DNA from: Cenococcum geophilum 1.58
Lineage: Eukaryota > Ascomycota > Dothideomycetes > Gloniales > Gloniaceae
DNA: 64,000 nucleotides
Direction: 5' to 3'
Assembly (NCBI GenBank): GCA_001692895.1
Contig: KV748180.1
Span: forward strand, 2,598,195-2,662,194
A program made the position numbers and the translations under genes. The notes under the pieces are model-generated. The model saw nothing but the letters and a program-made list of their open reading frames with translations. It made no database searches and was not told where the DNA came from. Below are positions 32,816 to 45,200 of the stretch, one piece after another. Each line of letters begins with the position of its first letter. Positions within the stretch are counted from its first letter, which is position 1.

Positions 32816-35460
32816 TAGTTAAATAGCATCACTAAAAAGGATAGGTATCCTTTACCCTTAATTAGCAAAATCTAAGATAGGATAGACAACGTATAAATCT
32901 TTATAAAGATAGATCTAAGATAGGTATACTATTAGATTAGAATTAAGGAAGGCAATAAATAGAAGGTAGCTTTTAGGTTAAAGGAAGGACTATATAAGCC
33001 ATTAGTTATGCAATTCGGGCTTATAAACGCACTAGTAACGTTCTAGAAGCGTATTAATAACGTATTAGGAGAACACTTAGATAAATTTATTATGGTATAC
33101 CTTAACGATATTATTATCTGCTTAATAACTAAGAAAGAACACGGGGAACACGTTAAATGGGTTTTAAAAAGACTATAGAAGAAACAGATGCTAGTAGTAA
33201 TTAAAAAATGCGAGTTCTTTACTAAGAAGACTAATTTTGTAGGATTTATTATTAAACTAGGCTAACTTAGTATAGATCTAAAGAAGATCGAGGCTATAGT
33301 AAATTAGTAAGAACTGGAGAACGTTACGCAGTTAAGATTATTCCTAGGGTTTTACAATTACTGCAGAAGGTTTATAGCGTAATAGTTAAAGAATATTAAA
33401 CCATTTACGCGATTAATAAAAAAAGAAGAACTATAGGTATGGGGAAAGGAGTAATAAGAATTATTTAAAAAAGTTAAAGAGTTGTTTACCTAGGAGCCAG
33501 TTTTTAAAATCTATTAACTAGGACTAGAAACGATTATAAAGACAAATATATTAGACTATATACTAGGGGTATACTTTATATAGAAATACGAAAATAGATA
33601 GTACCTAGTGGTATACTATAGTTGGAAGATAATACCACTAAAGTTAAACTATAACATTTATAATAAGGAGTTATTAGGTATAGTTATAGTATTAAGAAAA
33701 TAAAGAGCATTCTTATAAGGTATAGAGAAACTATTTATAGTTAAAATAGATTATAAGAACCTAATAGGATTCCTAACAATAAAGGAATTTAATTAAAGAT
33801 AGGTTAGATAGGTAGAGATGCTTATAAAATACTATTTTAAGATTTAGTATACTAAGGGTATGGATAATATACGAGCAGACGCTCTAAGTTAAAAAGCTAA
33901 ACTATAAAATAACGAAAAGCCATTAGGGGCTTTACTATAAAAANATATAGACGGACTAATTAGGTACAATTATCCAAAAATTATAGTAAATTAAGAAGAT
34001 AATAAACTAAGCAGAATTTATAAATTACTAGGGAGCTTTTAGAAGTAAAGAATTTTAAAGGTATAGCTAGAAGATCTATAGACGGATATATACAAAAATT
34101 AAGAAGTAAAGTATATCCTAAGAAGCATAGTAGAGTAATTTATAGAGGATTTCTATAAGGGAATAACTTAAGGACATAATAGGGCTATAGGCTTAATATT
34201 AAGACTCTAGAAAGAGTATATTATTAATAGAATCTAAAATATTATAAGAAAAGTTATAAAAGAGTATTTAGATTACTAAAGGAATAAACTAGCAAGGCAT
34301 AAGCTATATAGAGGGCTATAACCTATTAAAATACTAGAGAGACTATAGGAGGTTATATTATAGGACTTTATTATAAAATTACTAAAGTTAAGAGACCCTA
34401 TTACCGAATAAGATTATAATATAATCTTAGTAATAGTAAATAAGCTTATAAAGTAGGGATACTTTATAGCATATACAGAAGAAATATTAGCGGAAGATAT
34501 TGCTAAAATTTATATTAAAGAAGTATTTGTAAGATATAGAGCACTAAGTAAAATTATATTAGATAGAGATTTAAGATTTATAGCAGTATTCTAGGAAGTA
34601 TTCTTAGCAGAATAAGAAGTTAGAGTAGTAACTTCTACTATATATTATTTATAGATAGACGGTTAAATAGAAAGATTAAATTAGACACTAGAACAGTATC
34701 TAAGGCACTATATTAATTATATATAGAATAATTAGGTATNGCTATTACTAGTTATATAGTTTGCATATAATATAACACCTTAAGAAGGAATAGGCATATT
34801 ACTATTTAAGGCAAATTATAGATATAAGCTAAAAACATCGTTATTACCATAGTAAGTAAAGAAAATAAGTAGTATAGCTAAAGAAAGAATAAAGACATTA
34901 ATAAATCTTTATATAGACCTTATAGAATTAGTAAAGAAAGTATAAAAGAGAATAAAAAAGTACTATAATACTAAGAGATCTAAGGGACTAGATTTTAAGG
35001 AGGGAGATAAAGTATAGCTATTATATAAAAATTTTAAGAGTTAACAACTAAGTAAGAAATTAGACTATGTTAGACTAGGACCTTTTAAAATTATATAGAG
35101 GATTTTACCAGTTACGTTTAAGCTAAACCTATTAGCTAGAATAAAGATCTACCCTATATAGTATATTGCAATACTAGAGCTAGTATACAGGAATATTAAG
35201 CTACCGGTTTATAAAGTAGATATATATAGAGGATAGAAAGAAGACAAATAGTAAGTTTTAAAGATTATTAGTTATAAGGACATTAACAATAAAATATAGT
35301 ATAAGGTTAAGTAGATAGGCTATACTAAAACTACCTAGAAACTACTAGAAAATTTAAAAAAACGCTATAAGAAAGGTATAGGAGTATTAGAAGAAATTAG
35401 GTTAGGTAGTATTAATAAAAAAGGATTGCTAAAGAATAAGTTACCTAAGGGGGACCTAAG

Positions 35461-36289
35461 AAGAGCAGTTGCTAAACTACTTAGATCTATTTCCTTCTCT
35501 ATTAAAAGAGAATCCGTTTTTTTATTGCCAAGTTTCTGTAAACCTTATTCTACTAGCTTCTACTTCTTAAAACAGACCTTTTTATAGACCTTCTTAAGAC
35601 GGATTAGTTAAGCGGACGCCGCAAGATAAGACTTAAGGGCCCGTTACTAAGTATTAGCAGCCTCCTATTCTACGTTATAAGAATAATATAACTCCGCTAA
35701 AGTAATAAACAGTTTATTATCTAGCCGCGTAGTAGTAGATTAAATATAAGACCCTAAGACAAATTAATTAGGGAATTAGATAACTATTAAAAGTAATAAG
35801 TTATTGTTCGTATTAACTTAATAGTACGAGTAAGTCGTATCCCGGGGCACGAAATACGTATAGTATCGTATGCTCTTTGGGATAGTGGTAACTATCAATT
35901 ATATAAAGCAGACTACGTAGTTTATATATTGATGCGCTTCCCCCCTAATTAGTTAGTGCTTTAGAAGTGCACCAGACGTATAAGTGGGTAGTTAGTGTAC
36001 TAAACGCGTAAATGCGTACTCGGCGTACTAAACGCGTAAGCACGCGGTTAGTATAACAGGTGCTATAATTATACACTAGCAGTACTTAGAAAATGAAACC
36101 ACTTATATATAGCCTCTATAATTGTCTTAATAGAACTATAAAACACATAAGAAAATATATAGGAAATCCCTCCTAAGGTGCCTTCTAGGTTGCCTTCCAA
36201 ATAGTGCTTTAAGCTGGCCGTAAGTCCTGCTTACGGTCCGTAAAATAAACTATACAGCCTTTTAACGGGCCGTAAATGCACTATATAGC
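35461..36289. other. Unassigned relic sequence between Gypsy A1 and the Copia tail
   Basis: AT-rich and RIP-like. Near 36225-36310 a ~35-bp unit recurs about three times (TTACGGTCCGTAAA, AACGGGCCGTAAATGC, GACAGGCCGTAACTAA, each followed or preceded by ACTATA-AGCCTT). It lies downstream of the Copia coding tail on the minus strand and may hold that element's 3' LTR, but I cannot place LTR ends. Confidence 0.35.
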
Positions 36290-36974
36290 CTTCCGACAGG
36301 CCGTAACTAAACCATAAATGCTCCGTTAGTCTCGCTCTACCTATTCTATAACTTTTAGGTTAAGCTTATTCGTATTAATTAGGGTTTTAAGAGCTTAACA
36401 CGGCTTTGCCTTAGTCATAACGTCTACTAGGTTATCTCCGCTGCTGATTTATTTAACCTCCGTAATCTTACGTCGTTTATAGGCCTAACGTAAGCATATT
36501 AGGTCGACCATAAGCCTCTTCTCTTATATCGTACCTAGTTTAACTAGGCAGTTATAGAGGGACTTTAAATTAGTGTATAAAACTAGGGGTAACTACTCTA
36601 GTTATAGAATCTTCTAGACCGTTAATTTAATTGCGGCTGCTATATTAAATCTATAAGCTAGTGTATATAGTTTAGAAGCTAGTATGATACGGGTTACTTA
36701 TTTACACTTAATTAAAGACTAGTGCAGTATATTTACGTCCTAATTGCGGTCTATAAGTACAATTATAAAGCCGATTTATAATAATAGGTCTTTATTATTA
36801 GCAAAAGATGCGTCCGTAAATACTAGTAGGCTAAGGGAATTTAGGTCTAGTGGTACAAAAGTAAGTCCCCTTACTACATTGTTGATTTGCTACTAGATGC
36901 GCTTATTAAGCTACTTAATATTTTCTTCTTATAGGTCTACTGCCTGGGCTGTAAAGGATAGATTATAGGCAGAT
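36290..36974 (-). mobile_element. Ty1/Copia C-terminal fragment, fossil
   Basis: The minus strand carries the end of a Copia polyprotein: the RNase H region with a FADASFANN-like start near 36810, a block TRxxLASELY near 36680, CLVKLGT near 36550 and the closing AMTKAKPC-like block near 36400. The upstream part of the element is absent because the Gypsy A2 LTR begins at 36975, which suggests that A2 inserted into it or that a breakpoint lies there. Broken, with several RIP-type disruptions. Confidence 0.7.
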
Positions 36975-37317
36975 TGTTACAAACGCTTTAAGTACGATAT
37001 TACGACTACTTAGAGAAGAGACGGAAGAAGCTAGTTAATTAATTTAGGCACGGTCCAGGATGGAGCCGATAGAGCTATGTGACAAGGAATAGTAACCAAG
37101 GTCACATAACGTAATCTATATAATCTGTAGAATCTATATAATCCATAACAGAGTAGATAGAGCACATGTATATTATATATAAGAAGGATTTTATAGGAGT
37201 ACGGTTGTGTATTTAAGGACCCTTAATCCCTACCTAGATAGTTCCTTCCTTATAGTAATTTTTAGAATATAATTAAAGTTAATCTATTAGGCAACCACTC
37301 TACCAGTTATTATTACG
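36975..37317 (+). repeat. 5' LTR of Gypsy copy A2
   Basis: Starts TGTTACAAACGC and aligns from end to end with 27003-27345. The differences are nearly all transitions. Confidence 0.75.
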
Positions 37318-40300
37318 TTGTTAACTACTATCTTTATATTTCCTATACACCTAGCCCATTAATAAGCCTATCGTAGTTCCTACTACAAGGTTCCGTTATA
37401 CAATTACTACCTAATTACGGTATTAAATATAGAAAGTTAAATAACATGCCACCAAAAGTAGCTACTATAACGCTATTAACGGCGGCAACTACATTAGGGT
37501 TAGGGGGTAATACTAGTATAGCGGACACTGACTTGCAGTAACCTATAACGGTAAGACAATTATAAGAAATAGTTAACTAGTTAATAGAGAATAATGCAGT
37601 ACTTAAAAATAGGATTAACGGGATAGGCGTAGTAAAGGTTAAGTTACCATTAATTAAAAGATTCTTAGGAGAAAGATTAAAGCTTAAAGGATTCCTTATA
37701 TAAATGCACTTTAAGGTTACATAAGAGGGAGTAAAGCTGGTAATATCTATAGATTAAATAGCGTATATAGGGCTATTCTTAATAGGAAGAGCACTTAAAT
37801 AGTTTAAGCCTTACCTTACGGAGATATAAGTAAACGGAATAACAACTACAAACTAAGAGGTACGGTTTATGTTTTTAAGCTAGAACGGATTTATAGAACG
37901 ACTTATACAAATGTTTAGAGACCTAGAGGCGACGACCACGGCAGAAAGAAAACTCTAAGACATTATATAGCGAACCTTAGCAATCAAGTATATAACGTAG
38001 TTTTAAACATTAGCAATATAAGTTAAGTGGAATAATAAGGCGCTTATAGCACAGTATAAGTAGGGACTTAAGGCTAAAGTCCAGAACGTAATTATTCTAA
38101 TAAAAGATACGGATACCCTAAGGGAACTAATAGATTAAGCGATAAAGATTAATAATAGGATCTACTAAAGGGAACAAACTAAGAGAGGTTAAGATAGAGT
38201 TCTATAATTATATAAGACGTAGAGCATATAGCAACTAAAGCTAAGTTAGAAACTATAGTATAGTGTAAAGCTAATAGACCTAAGCGGTACTAAAGAAGCC
38301 TATAGGAGATAGAGTAAGAAACTATAAAAACCTAGAGGTTAAGGATTTAGTAATTATAGGACTAAAGAGCAGAGGCTAAACCAAGGATCTTAGTAGTAGA
38401 AGACGTTTAGGCGGACTCTATAGTAAAATTAATAGTTTAAAAACGGAGCTTATATAAATTGTAGAAAATAAGGTTACTTTATAAGGGATTATAAAGATAG
38501 TTAGAGTTACTATATAATAAAGGGAACTAGACTAGCGGTAGAAGAGATATATGTATAGAGAAATAATAGTGCACTATAAGGAACAAAGGAATATTTAATT
38601 AGAAGTTTTACGTTTTATTATAATAACGCATACTAAATTTATAAAGACGCTAAGTATAGCGCAAGCTATTAGCTATAAGAGCCAAAATCTATAGAGTATA
38701 GAGGGACTAATAAACCAGTTCGCAGATCGGACATTAAGGACGATAAATTTAATATAGGCGAAACATTCTATAACAATAAGGCAATAGAGGCGGCTTACTA
38801 GGAGCACGTAGACCTCAGAGATATTATACTAGAGGTAGAGGATGATTCCACTATAAAATAGGGAATATTAGTAGGGATCAAAACCCTACTAGATACGATG
38901 TCTATTACTTCGCGAGACGCAAGAGAAGTAGGACAGCGAACCACTTTAGCACTTAATAAAGGTAAAAGGCCAAAGGCTTAAGATTCTTAAGATGAGATAA
39001 GAGATAACCAAGATTCTTAAGATAAGATAAGGTAAGCTTAAAGACCTATAACGGACGAAAACTAATAAAGCAGAGCAGTAGCTTAGTTTAAAGATATATA
39101 AATAAGCTTAGAACAGAAGTTCCTACAAGTATAAGACTCTTAAGATAAGATAAGTGAGATTTAAGACTCTTAAAATAAGATAAGAATACTAAGCAAGCCT
39201 AGTTAGACTAAGGCTGGAGTAATACTTAAGTTAGAAGTAAGCTTGGGACTAAAAAATCTAAGGAACTAGGAATTCGGAGTATAAATAAGAACGCCTATAA
39301 ATAAGAAGTAAGTGGCTTCTTTATAGATTAGAGAATCTATAATATAAATAGTAACTAGACTAGGAGACAGATATATAAACCTAGAAGACTTACTAGTAGA
39401 ATATAGTGTTTAGACTAAGGATCGGAAAATTAATATTAAGATTAAGAAGCAAGAGAACTTTAAAAATTAGAGCGTAAGACGCAAACCAAAAGAAACTATA
39501 AAAGAATTTAGATAAAGAATTATCACATAGCAAGAACAGAAACTAGATAAGAGATCTAGTATATTGGGACGTATAAAGGATAGAGCGCTAGTATAAAGAA
39601 TTACCAATAGGCCTAGAGTAGGCACACTAAGAGCTAAGTGGCTTACTAAACTGGAGTAAGAAGAGGATCTAGGGATTCCTACTAGGTTTAAGGAACGACA
39701 TACTAAAGGCTATTACAACGCAGTAATGAAGAGATATTTCCTTACGGATAAGCCGTATACACTCCAATAGTTATACTAAAAGTGGTATAGATAGCGACAT
39801 AATAATGAGTAGGAAGACTTCTATATATAGTTAGATAAAAAAGTTATTTAAGACCACCTAATTATAAAAAAGGCTATAACCTATATTAAAGGAGCCTTAA
39901 TTATAACGTTAAAGGATTTAGAGGAATAATTAGAGGACTAGAGAAGCGAGAGATATATCTTAGTACCTGCGAATAAAGTTATAATATTTAGATTAGCACG
40001 ATAAAGGTTTAAACTTAAGGATAAAGACGAGTTAAGAGTTAACCTAAAGCACCTAGTATACTATACGCTATTATAGATTACATGTATAGATAATATATAT
40101 AAGATATATAAGAATCCAAAGGAAAAGAATTAGAAATACCCTATAAAGATGTATTAAATAATAGATAAGCAATAATATAGGAATGCTAAGTATATACATA
40201 GCTGGCATCTAGTAGAAGTTTAGAAGTTAGGTAACTTAATACTTTAACTAGAAAGATTTCTTATAAAAGAATACTTAGACGGATAATAGTAGTGGGAATG

Positions 40301-41479
40301 CCTAGAGAACATGTATTTATAGTATATTAAAGATAAAAAGCAAACTAGGCATTAGCTAAAGAATAAGCTAAGTATAATAGGATTAAGTAGCTAACAGTTA
40401 GGAAAAGTAGAGGCCTATAAAACTAGAGGGAGCTAATAATAGAGCCTTAAACCCTTAAAGGAATTTAAGGACAACACCTAAATTTATAAGCTAAATAGCA
40501 AGATTAATAATTTAAGGCATTAATAAATAGTGGAGCAATAAGGAACCACATCTCGCTAGTAGTAGTTAAAAGAATGGGGTTACTACACAGACAGAAGGAA
40601 CGTTCTTATCTATTAGTAATAATTTTAGGAGATCCGATAGCCTATAGAGGAGGCATTATTAATCTTAAAATAGGACCTATTCAGCTAACTATTAAGGGAA
40701 GATAAATTAAGATGTCTTTTAATATATTACTATTAGGGAATAATAAGGCAGTACTAGGAATGCCTTAGTTATAGGAATACAATCTAAAGATTAATTAGAT
40801 TATAGGTTAGGTCGATATTAGGGATATTTAACGCCGTAAGATGCGATAATAAGCCAAGTTAGTATAGTACTAAGTAGGAGTAACCTATAAAGAAATAGAA
40901 AAAGGGCTAAGCTATATACTAAAAAGATACTATAAGTATAGGAAGAAACTATGGTCACTAGAAAGTAAAAAGCTATTAAAGTATGCAGCATAGAACTATA
41001 AGATAGAATTAAAACTAGGAATAAGTTTAAGGTTCTTTCTAATCTATAAGCTTACTGAAGAAGAAGGTAGAGCACTAAAAGAGTTTATCTAAGAGAACTT
41101 ATAAAAGGGATATATCAGACCATCGCAGTTATTAGCGGGTTATCTAGTACTATTTATACTAAAAAAGAATAGTAAACTAAGGCTATGCATTAACTATAGA
41201 TAGTTAAATAGCATCACTAGAAAGGATAGGTATCCTTTACCCTTAATTAGCGAAATCTAAGATAGGATAGGTAATGTATAAATCTTTACAAAAATAGATC
41301 TGAGATAGGCGTACTATTAGATTAGAATTAAGGAAGGCGACAAATAGAAGGCAGCCTTTAGATTAAAGGAAGGACTATATAAACCATTAGTTATGCAATT
41401 CGGGCTTATAAACGCACTAGTAACGTTCTAAAAGTGTATTAACAATATGTTAGGAGAACACTTAGATAAATTTATCTTA
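36975..41479 (+). mobile_element. Ty3/Gypsy copy A2, fossil, truncated in reverse transcriptase
   Basis: Same family as copy A1, collinear from LTR (36975-37317) through gag, zinc knuckle, protease region and the first part of reverse transcriptase. Similarity to A1 stops at about 41476, three bases before the Tc1 element. The rest of the element is not found on the other side of that Tc1 element. It keeps the empty site of the 31214-32815 transposon. Broken, dozens of RIP-type disruptions. Confidence 0.85.
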
Positions 41480-41481
41480 TA

Positions 41482-43849
41482 TACGGAGGTCGCTGTTATA
41501 AGTTCTTGCACCTTCCTAATTAGGAAAGTAGCCTTAACCGCCTAATGGCAGAATACTTCCACCCCTTAATTGCCTCTATTACCCGACAACTTTGCCAATA
41601 ATGGGCTTTTATCAGCTCGCAACCAAGGCTCAGGCCCTGGCTATAAAGGCTATAGGAGCAACTCTTGACTATATCGAAAATATCACTCAAATTAAGCGTC
41701 GTACTTTGCAATATATCTTCTTAAAAGCCCGCAGCCGTGGCTGGGACCCTATCTCTCGTCCTCTGATTCTCGACGGCTATATTATCGATGCTCCTTATAC
41801 CGGAAGAAAGATTAAGATTACCCGCGAGTTTGAACTACGAATAATTAAGAAAGCTACCTCCGATCGATATGGAAGAGAGAAGTCTTCCGCGTATATTGCT
41901 GCTAAGTGCGGCTGCTCCGCAAAAACCGTCTAGCGAGTTCTTCGCCGCCATGGATATCGTAAGACAAAGCTAACAAGAAAGCCCTGCCTTTTACTAGAGA
42001 TAAAAGAAGCTCGTCTGCAGTTTGCCTTACGGTATTAATACTAGACAATTAAGGATTGGAAAAATGTTATCTGGACTAATAAAACGGGGGTAGTTTTAGG
42101 CCATCGAAGAGGTAGCTATAGGCTTTGGCGCCTAGCTAGTGAGAAGGTAAATAAGAAGGTAATTTAACCGCGCTTTCCTAAAGGAACAGAGTTTATATTT
42201 TGGGGCGCCTTCTTATATAATTAAAAGTTACCCTGCTATATATGGAAGCCAGAAATTGCAGCATAAAAGGAGGCCGTAAAGCGTGAGCTTAAAGTAATTA
42301 ATGACGTAATTAAGCCAGAGCTTTATAAGGCTTGGGATATCAACACTAGTATGTAACAACTTAGGCTTCGCAATAAGCTAGGTAGAAAGCCTTAGTTCCG
42401 CATAATAGAAGTAAACGGCGCCTTTAAACAAACTAGCGAGAAAGGCGGTATTAATTGGTACCGCTATCTAACAACGATTCTCCTACCAATTCTTATTTCT
42501 TTTAGCGTTAAATGTTAAATTGACCGCCTAGATAGTATTATCTAAGAGGATAAGGCTCCGTCTTACGCATCGCATTATTAACAGATCTACTTTAACGCAG
42601 CATACCTCTAGCGTCTTATTTGGCCGGGTAATTCACCCGATCTAAATATGATTGAGCCAGCTTAGATGCATCTTAAACGAGTTACTATAAAGAAGGGAGC
42701 ACTAAAGTCTCGAGCAGAAGCTGAACGGGTATGGCAATAGGCTTGGGAGGAGCTTAAGCAGTGGCGAATTCAAGCTTAGATTGAGCGAATACCACGATAT
42801 ATTTAAGAGGTAATTCGCTGCAGAGGTGGCAATAACTACGTTAAAGGCGCTGCTGACTCTACTCGCGATTAGAAGGCTTTAAAGCGCATAGCGCGATATC
42901 AACGCGATACAATTGCTTATATGCGACAGCAGGTGCTTTTAGGGCTTAACCGAGTTAATCCTACAGAGCCTCTACTAAGAAAACCGCAGGAACCAGAGCT
43001 TCCAGAGCGTATGCGAATAGGACCTCAGCTTCCAAATAAACTTCTAGATCTAGAGCTTCTATATAACAATCCTGAGCCAAAGCAGCGCCGCCGGCGTCGA
43101 GCTAAATGGGCCCTTAATCAGCCGCCTACTTAGTTAAAACCTTCCTCTCAAAAGCCCCCTCTCAAGCCTCCTCTCAAGCCTCTACCGCCCGTTAAGCCTC
43201 CTCCTCCTCAGCCGCAAGAGCTTCAAAATCGACCAAATACAAAGGGCAGAAACACTAAAATGGCAATGTTCAAAGTCAGCTTTATAGAGCCTCAAATCGG
43301 GCAGTCGCAGAATAGGCAGCAGCAAGAGCGGCAGCCGCAGGAGGATTAACGCGAAGCAGTAAATATCAGGTGGTATACAATTAATCAATCTACAAAGAAG
43401 CTAGTAAGGAAAAAGGACTCTACTGCTGCCTCTACGGAGCCTCCAGATAAGGGCGGGGCCTCTACTAGCAGCTCAATTAACAGAGGGAAGTCAATAGAGC
43501 TACCTACGGATTATCCTATAGAGCCTCTACAACACCAAAAGTCTATACGGGCGGGTATTAAGCAATCAGGAAGACGGCAGCGACGAGAGGTGGTTTCTCA
43601 ACCAGATGGGCTCGTAGATTCGGTAGAGAAGCCAGTACAGGGCAGGATTATACGGTCGCGCAGAGCTCGCGACGTTCAAAATATATAGCTAATTAATTGA
43701 TAAACCAACCGCATCAATATCGCATTTTATTTGAAGCCTTTTGGGCAGCTTTTGATCGATTTATGATGAAATAAGTATTCTGCCATTAGGCGGTCAAGGC
43801 TACTTTCCTAGTTAGGAAGGTGCAAGAACTTATGACAGCGACCTCCGTA
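41482..43849 (+). mobile_element. Tc1/mariner-type DNA transposon with 77-bp inverted repeats
   Basis: The ends are TACGGAGGTCGCTG... and its reverse complement ...CAGCGACCTCCGTA, with TA target duplications at 41480-41481 and 43850-43851. The inverted repeats run about 77 bases (41482-41558 and 43773-43849) with three differences, all C/T or G/A with the T/A version in the left arm, as expected of RIP. Total length is 2368. The transposase frame occupies 41592-43688. Left flank is the Gypsy A2 breakpoint; right flank is unrelated DNA, so the insertion lies at, or next to, a rearrangement junction. Confidence 0.9.
41592..43688 (+). pseudogene. Tc1/mariner transposase (DD34E), inactivated
   Basis: One reading frame with no shift runs about 700 codons, interrupted by roughly 30 TAG/TAA codons that fit CAG or TGG mutated by RIP. 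The N-terminus has helix-turn-helix text (IENITQIKRRTLQYIFLKAR; SSAYIAAKCGCSAKTV). The catalytic core shows VIWTNKTG, where the first catalytic Asp is now Asn (a G-to-A change), EDKAPSYASH with the second Asp, and WPGNSPDLNMIEPA with the Glu; 34 residues separate the second Asp and the Glu, hence DD34E. After the core there is an unusually long tail, about 43000-43688, rich in Pro, Gln and Arg (QKPPLKPPLKPLPPVKPPPP, then GIKQSGRRQRREV), which most Tc1 transposases lack. The stretch 42921-43133 is the longest still-open part. Confidence 0.85.
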
Positions 43850-43861
43850 TACTGAATTAAT

Positions 43862-43945
43862 TTTGAGCGAGAGTTTGAATTGGTGAGAAAATTGGTCCGG
43901 TCACCTGATGAGGAACGTGTTACCCCATCAAATTCGACCGACCGA
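43862..43945 (+). repeat. Sequence shared with the Helitron 5' flank (possible Helitron end fragment)
   Basis: The segment with AATTGGTGAGAAAATTGG, GGTCACCTGATGAGG and GTGTTACCCCATCAAATT matches, with transitions, 55298-55372 (AATTAGTTATGAAA, AGTCACCTAATTAAG, GTGCTACCCCATTAAATT). This copy is less RIP-mutated. Since the other copy precedes the Helitron coding region, a Helitron 5' terminus is a reasonable guess. No 3' hairpin and CTRR end is seen nearby. Confidence 0.45.
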
Positions 43946-44094
43946 CCGATATACTTACACTTACGATGCACCCCCCAATAGTAGATATATAGGATTTCTA
44001 TTTATATAGTTTTATAGAGCTTACGAAGCGCTTTAAAATGGCACTACTTTTGTCTATATATCTTAAGGCTAAGTAATACTATACTAATGTAAAG

Positions 44095-45200
44095 CTTTAG
44101 AGCTCTGCGGAAAAAATTTCGCGGGGGGTGCACGGAGCTCTGCACGGAGCTCTGCAGGCTCTACATCTGCAAGCTCTACGAGCTCTACACGAAGCTCTGC
44201 AAAAGCTCTCCATAAAGCTCTACTTAAAGCCCTATCTGGAGCTCCAAAGCTCTACTAACATGCAGCACTAATATACTAGGAAGTCTTATAATGGTCTCTA
44301 CGGATGCCCTACGGACGTCTCTACGAACGGCTCTGCATCGTCCTTACGAACGGCTCTACAACGGCTCTACGAATGACCCTACGGACGGCTCTGCATCGTC
44401 TCCACGAACGACTCTGCATCGTCTCTACGAATGGCTCTGCATCGTCCCTACGAACTGCTCTGCATTGTCCCTACGAACGGCCCTACGACGGCCCCGCAAC
44501 GGCTCTACGACGGCTCTGCATCGTCTGCTGTACGAACGGCTCCGCATCATCCATACGAACGGCTCTGCGTCGTCTCTACGAACGGCCCTACGAACGGCCC
44601 TACGAACGGCCCTGCATCGTCCCTACGAGCGGCCCTGCATCGTCCCTACGAGCGGCCCTGCATCGTCTCTACGAACGGCCCTACAACGGCCCCGCAACGG
44701 TTCTACAGCTGCTCCACGAACGGCTCTACGACGGCTCTATAACGGCTCTACAAATAGCTCTACGAACAACTCTACAAACAACTCTACTATGGCCCATACA
44801 GTCGCCCATACAATCGTCCGTACGAACGGCTCTGCATCGTCTATCCGAACGGCTCTGCATCGTCTACGATCGGCTCTACGACGGCTCTATAACGGCTCCA
44901 GCAGCAGACCGAGCAGTAGACGAGCAGTAGACCGAGCAGCAGACCGAGCAGCAGACCGAGCAGCAGACCGAGCAGCAGACCGAGCAGCAGACCGAGCAGT
45001 AGACCGAGCAGTAGACCGAGCAGTAGTCCGAGCAGTAGTCCGAGCAGTAGTCCGAGCAGTAGTCTAAGCAGTAGACCGAGTAGCAAACAAGTAGTAGTAG
45101 GAGCAGTAGACAAGCAGCAGTCCAAGCAGCAGTAGGAGCAGCAGACAAGCAGCGGTGGGAGCAGTAGACAAGCAGCAGACGAAGCAGTAGTAGGAGTAGT
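44095..45200. repeat. Compound minisatellite array
   Basis: Three adjoining arrays. 44100-44275: AGCTCT-based units such as GGAGCTCTGCA and AAGCTCTAC. 44290-44890: units of 12-24 bases built from TACGAACGGCTC and TGCATCGTC in many orders (CTCTACGAACGGCTCTGCAT is typical). 44890-45200: a 12-bp unit GAGCAGCAGACC and variants repeated about 20 times. Unit lengths are multiples of three, so all frames on both strands stay open in places and give repetitive peptides; I see no evidence that any is translated. The array keeps CpG and CpA and is much less RIP-like than its flanks. Confidence 0.85.

Larger units (their letters stand above)
27003..35460 (+). mobile_element. Ty3/Gypsy retrotransposon copy A1 (chromodomain type), fossil, 3' end missing
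   Basis: The 5' LTR is about 27003-27345, starting TGTTACGGAC. Plus-strand parts follow in the usual order: gag-like region (about 27480-28280), zinc knuckle (about 28465-28530), reverse transcriptase (about 31000-33350, split by another element at 31214-32815), RNase H (about 33480-33900), integrase (about 34130-35200) and a chromodomain-like segment at about 35245-35370. No 3' LTR is found; the element stops beside unrelated sequence near 35460. It is broken, with a very large number (dozens) of in-frame disruptions of RIP type. RIP prevents dating from divergence, but it is younger than the Copia tail only if the junction order holds; it is older than the element inserted in it. Confidence 0.85.

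Noticed and set aside
35461-36289. 3' LTR of Gypsy A1
   Set aside because: The sequence does not match the family LTR at 27003-27345 or 36975-37317; A1 appears truncated instead.
44291-45148. Open frames of 90-258 codons on both strands
   Set aside because: They are produced by minisatellite units whose lengths are multiples of three; the peptides are pure repeats without family resemblance.
44890-45200. Possible CRISPR-like array (regular short repeats)
   Set aside because: Units are contiguous 12-mers with no unique spacers, in a eukaryotic genome.
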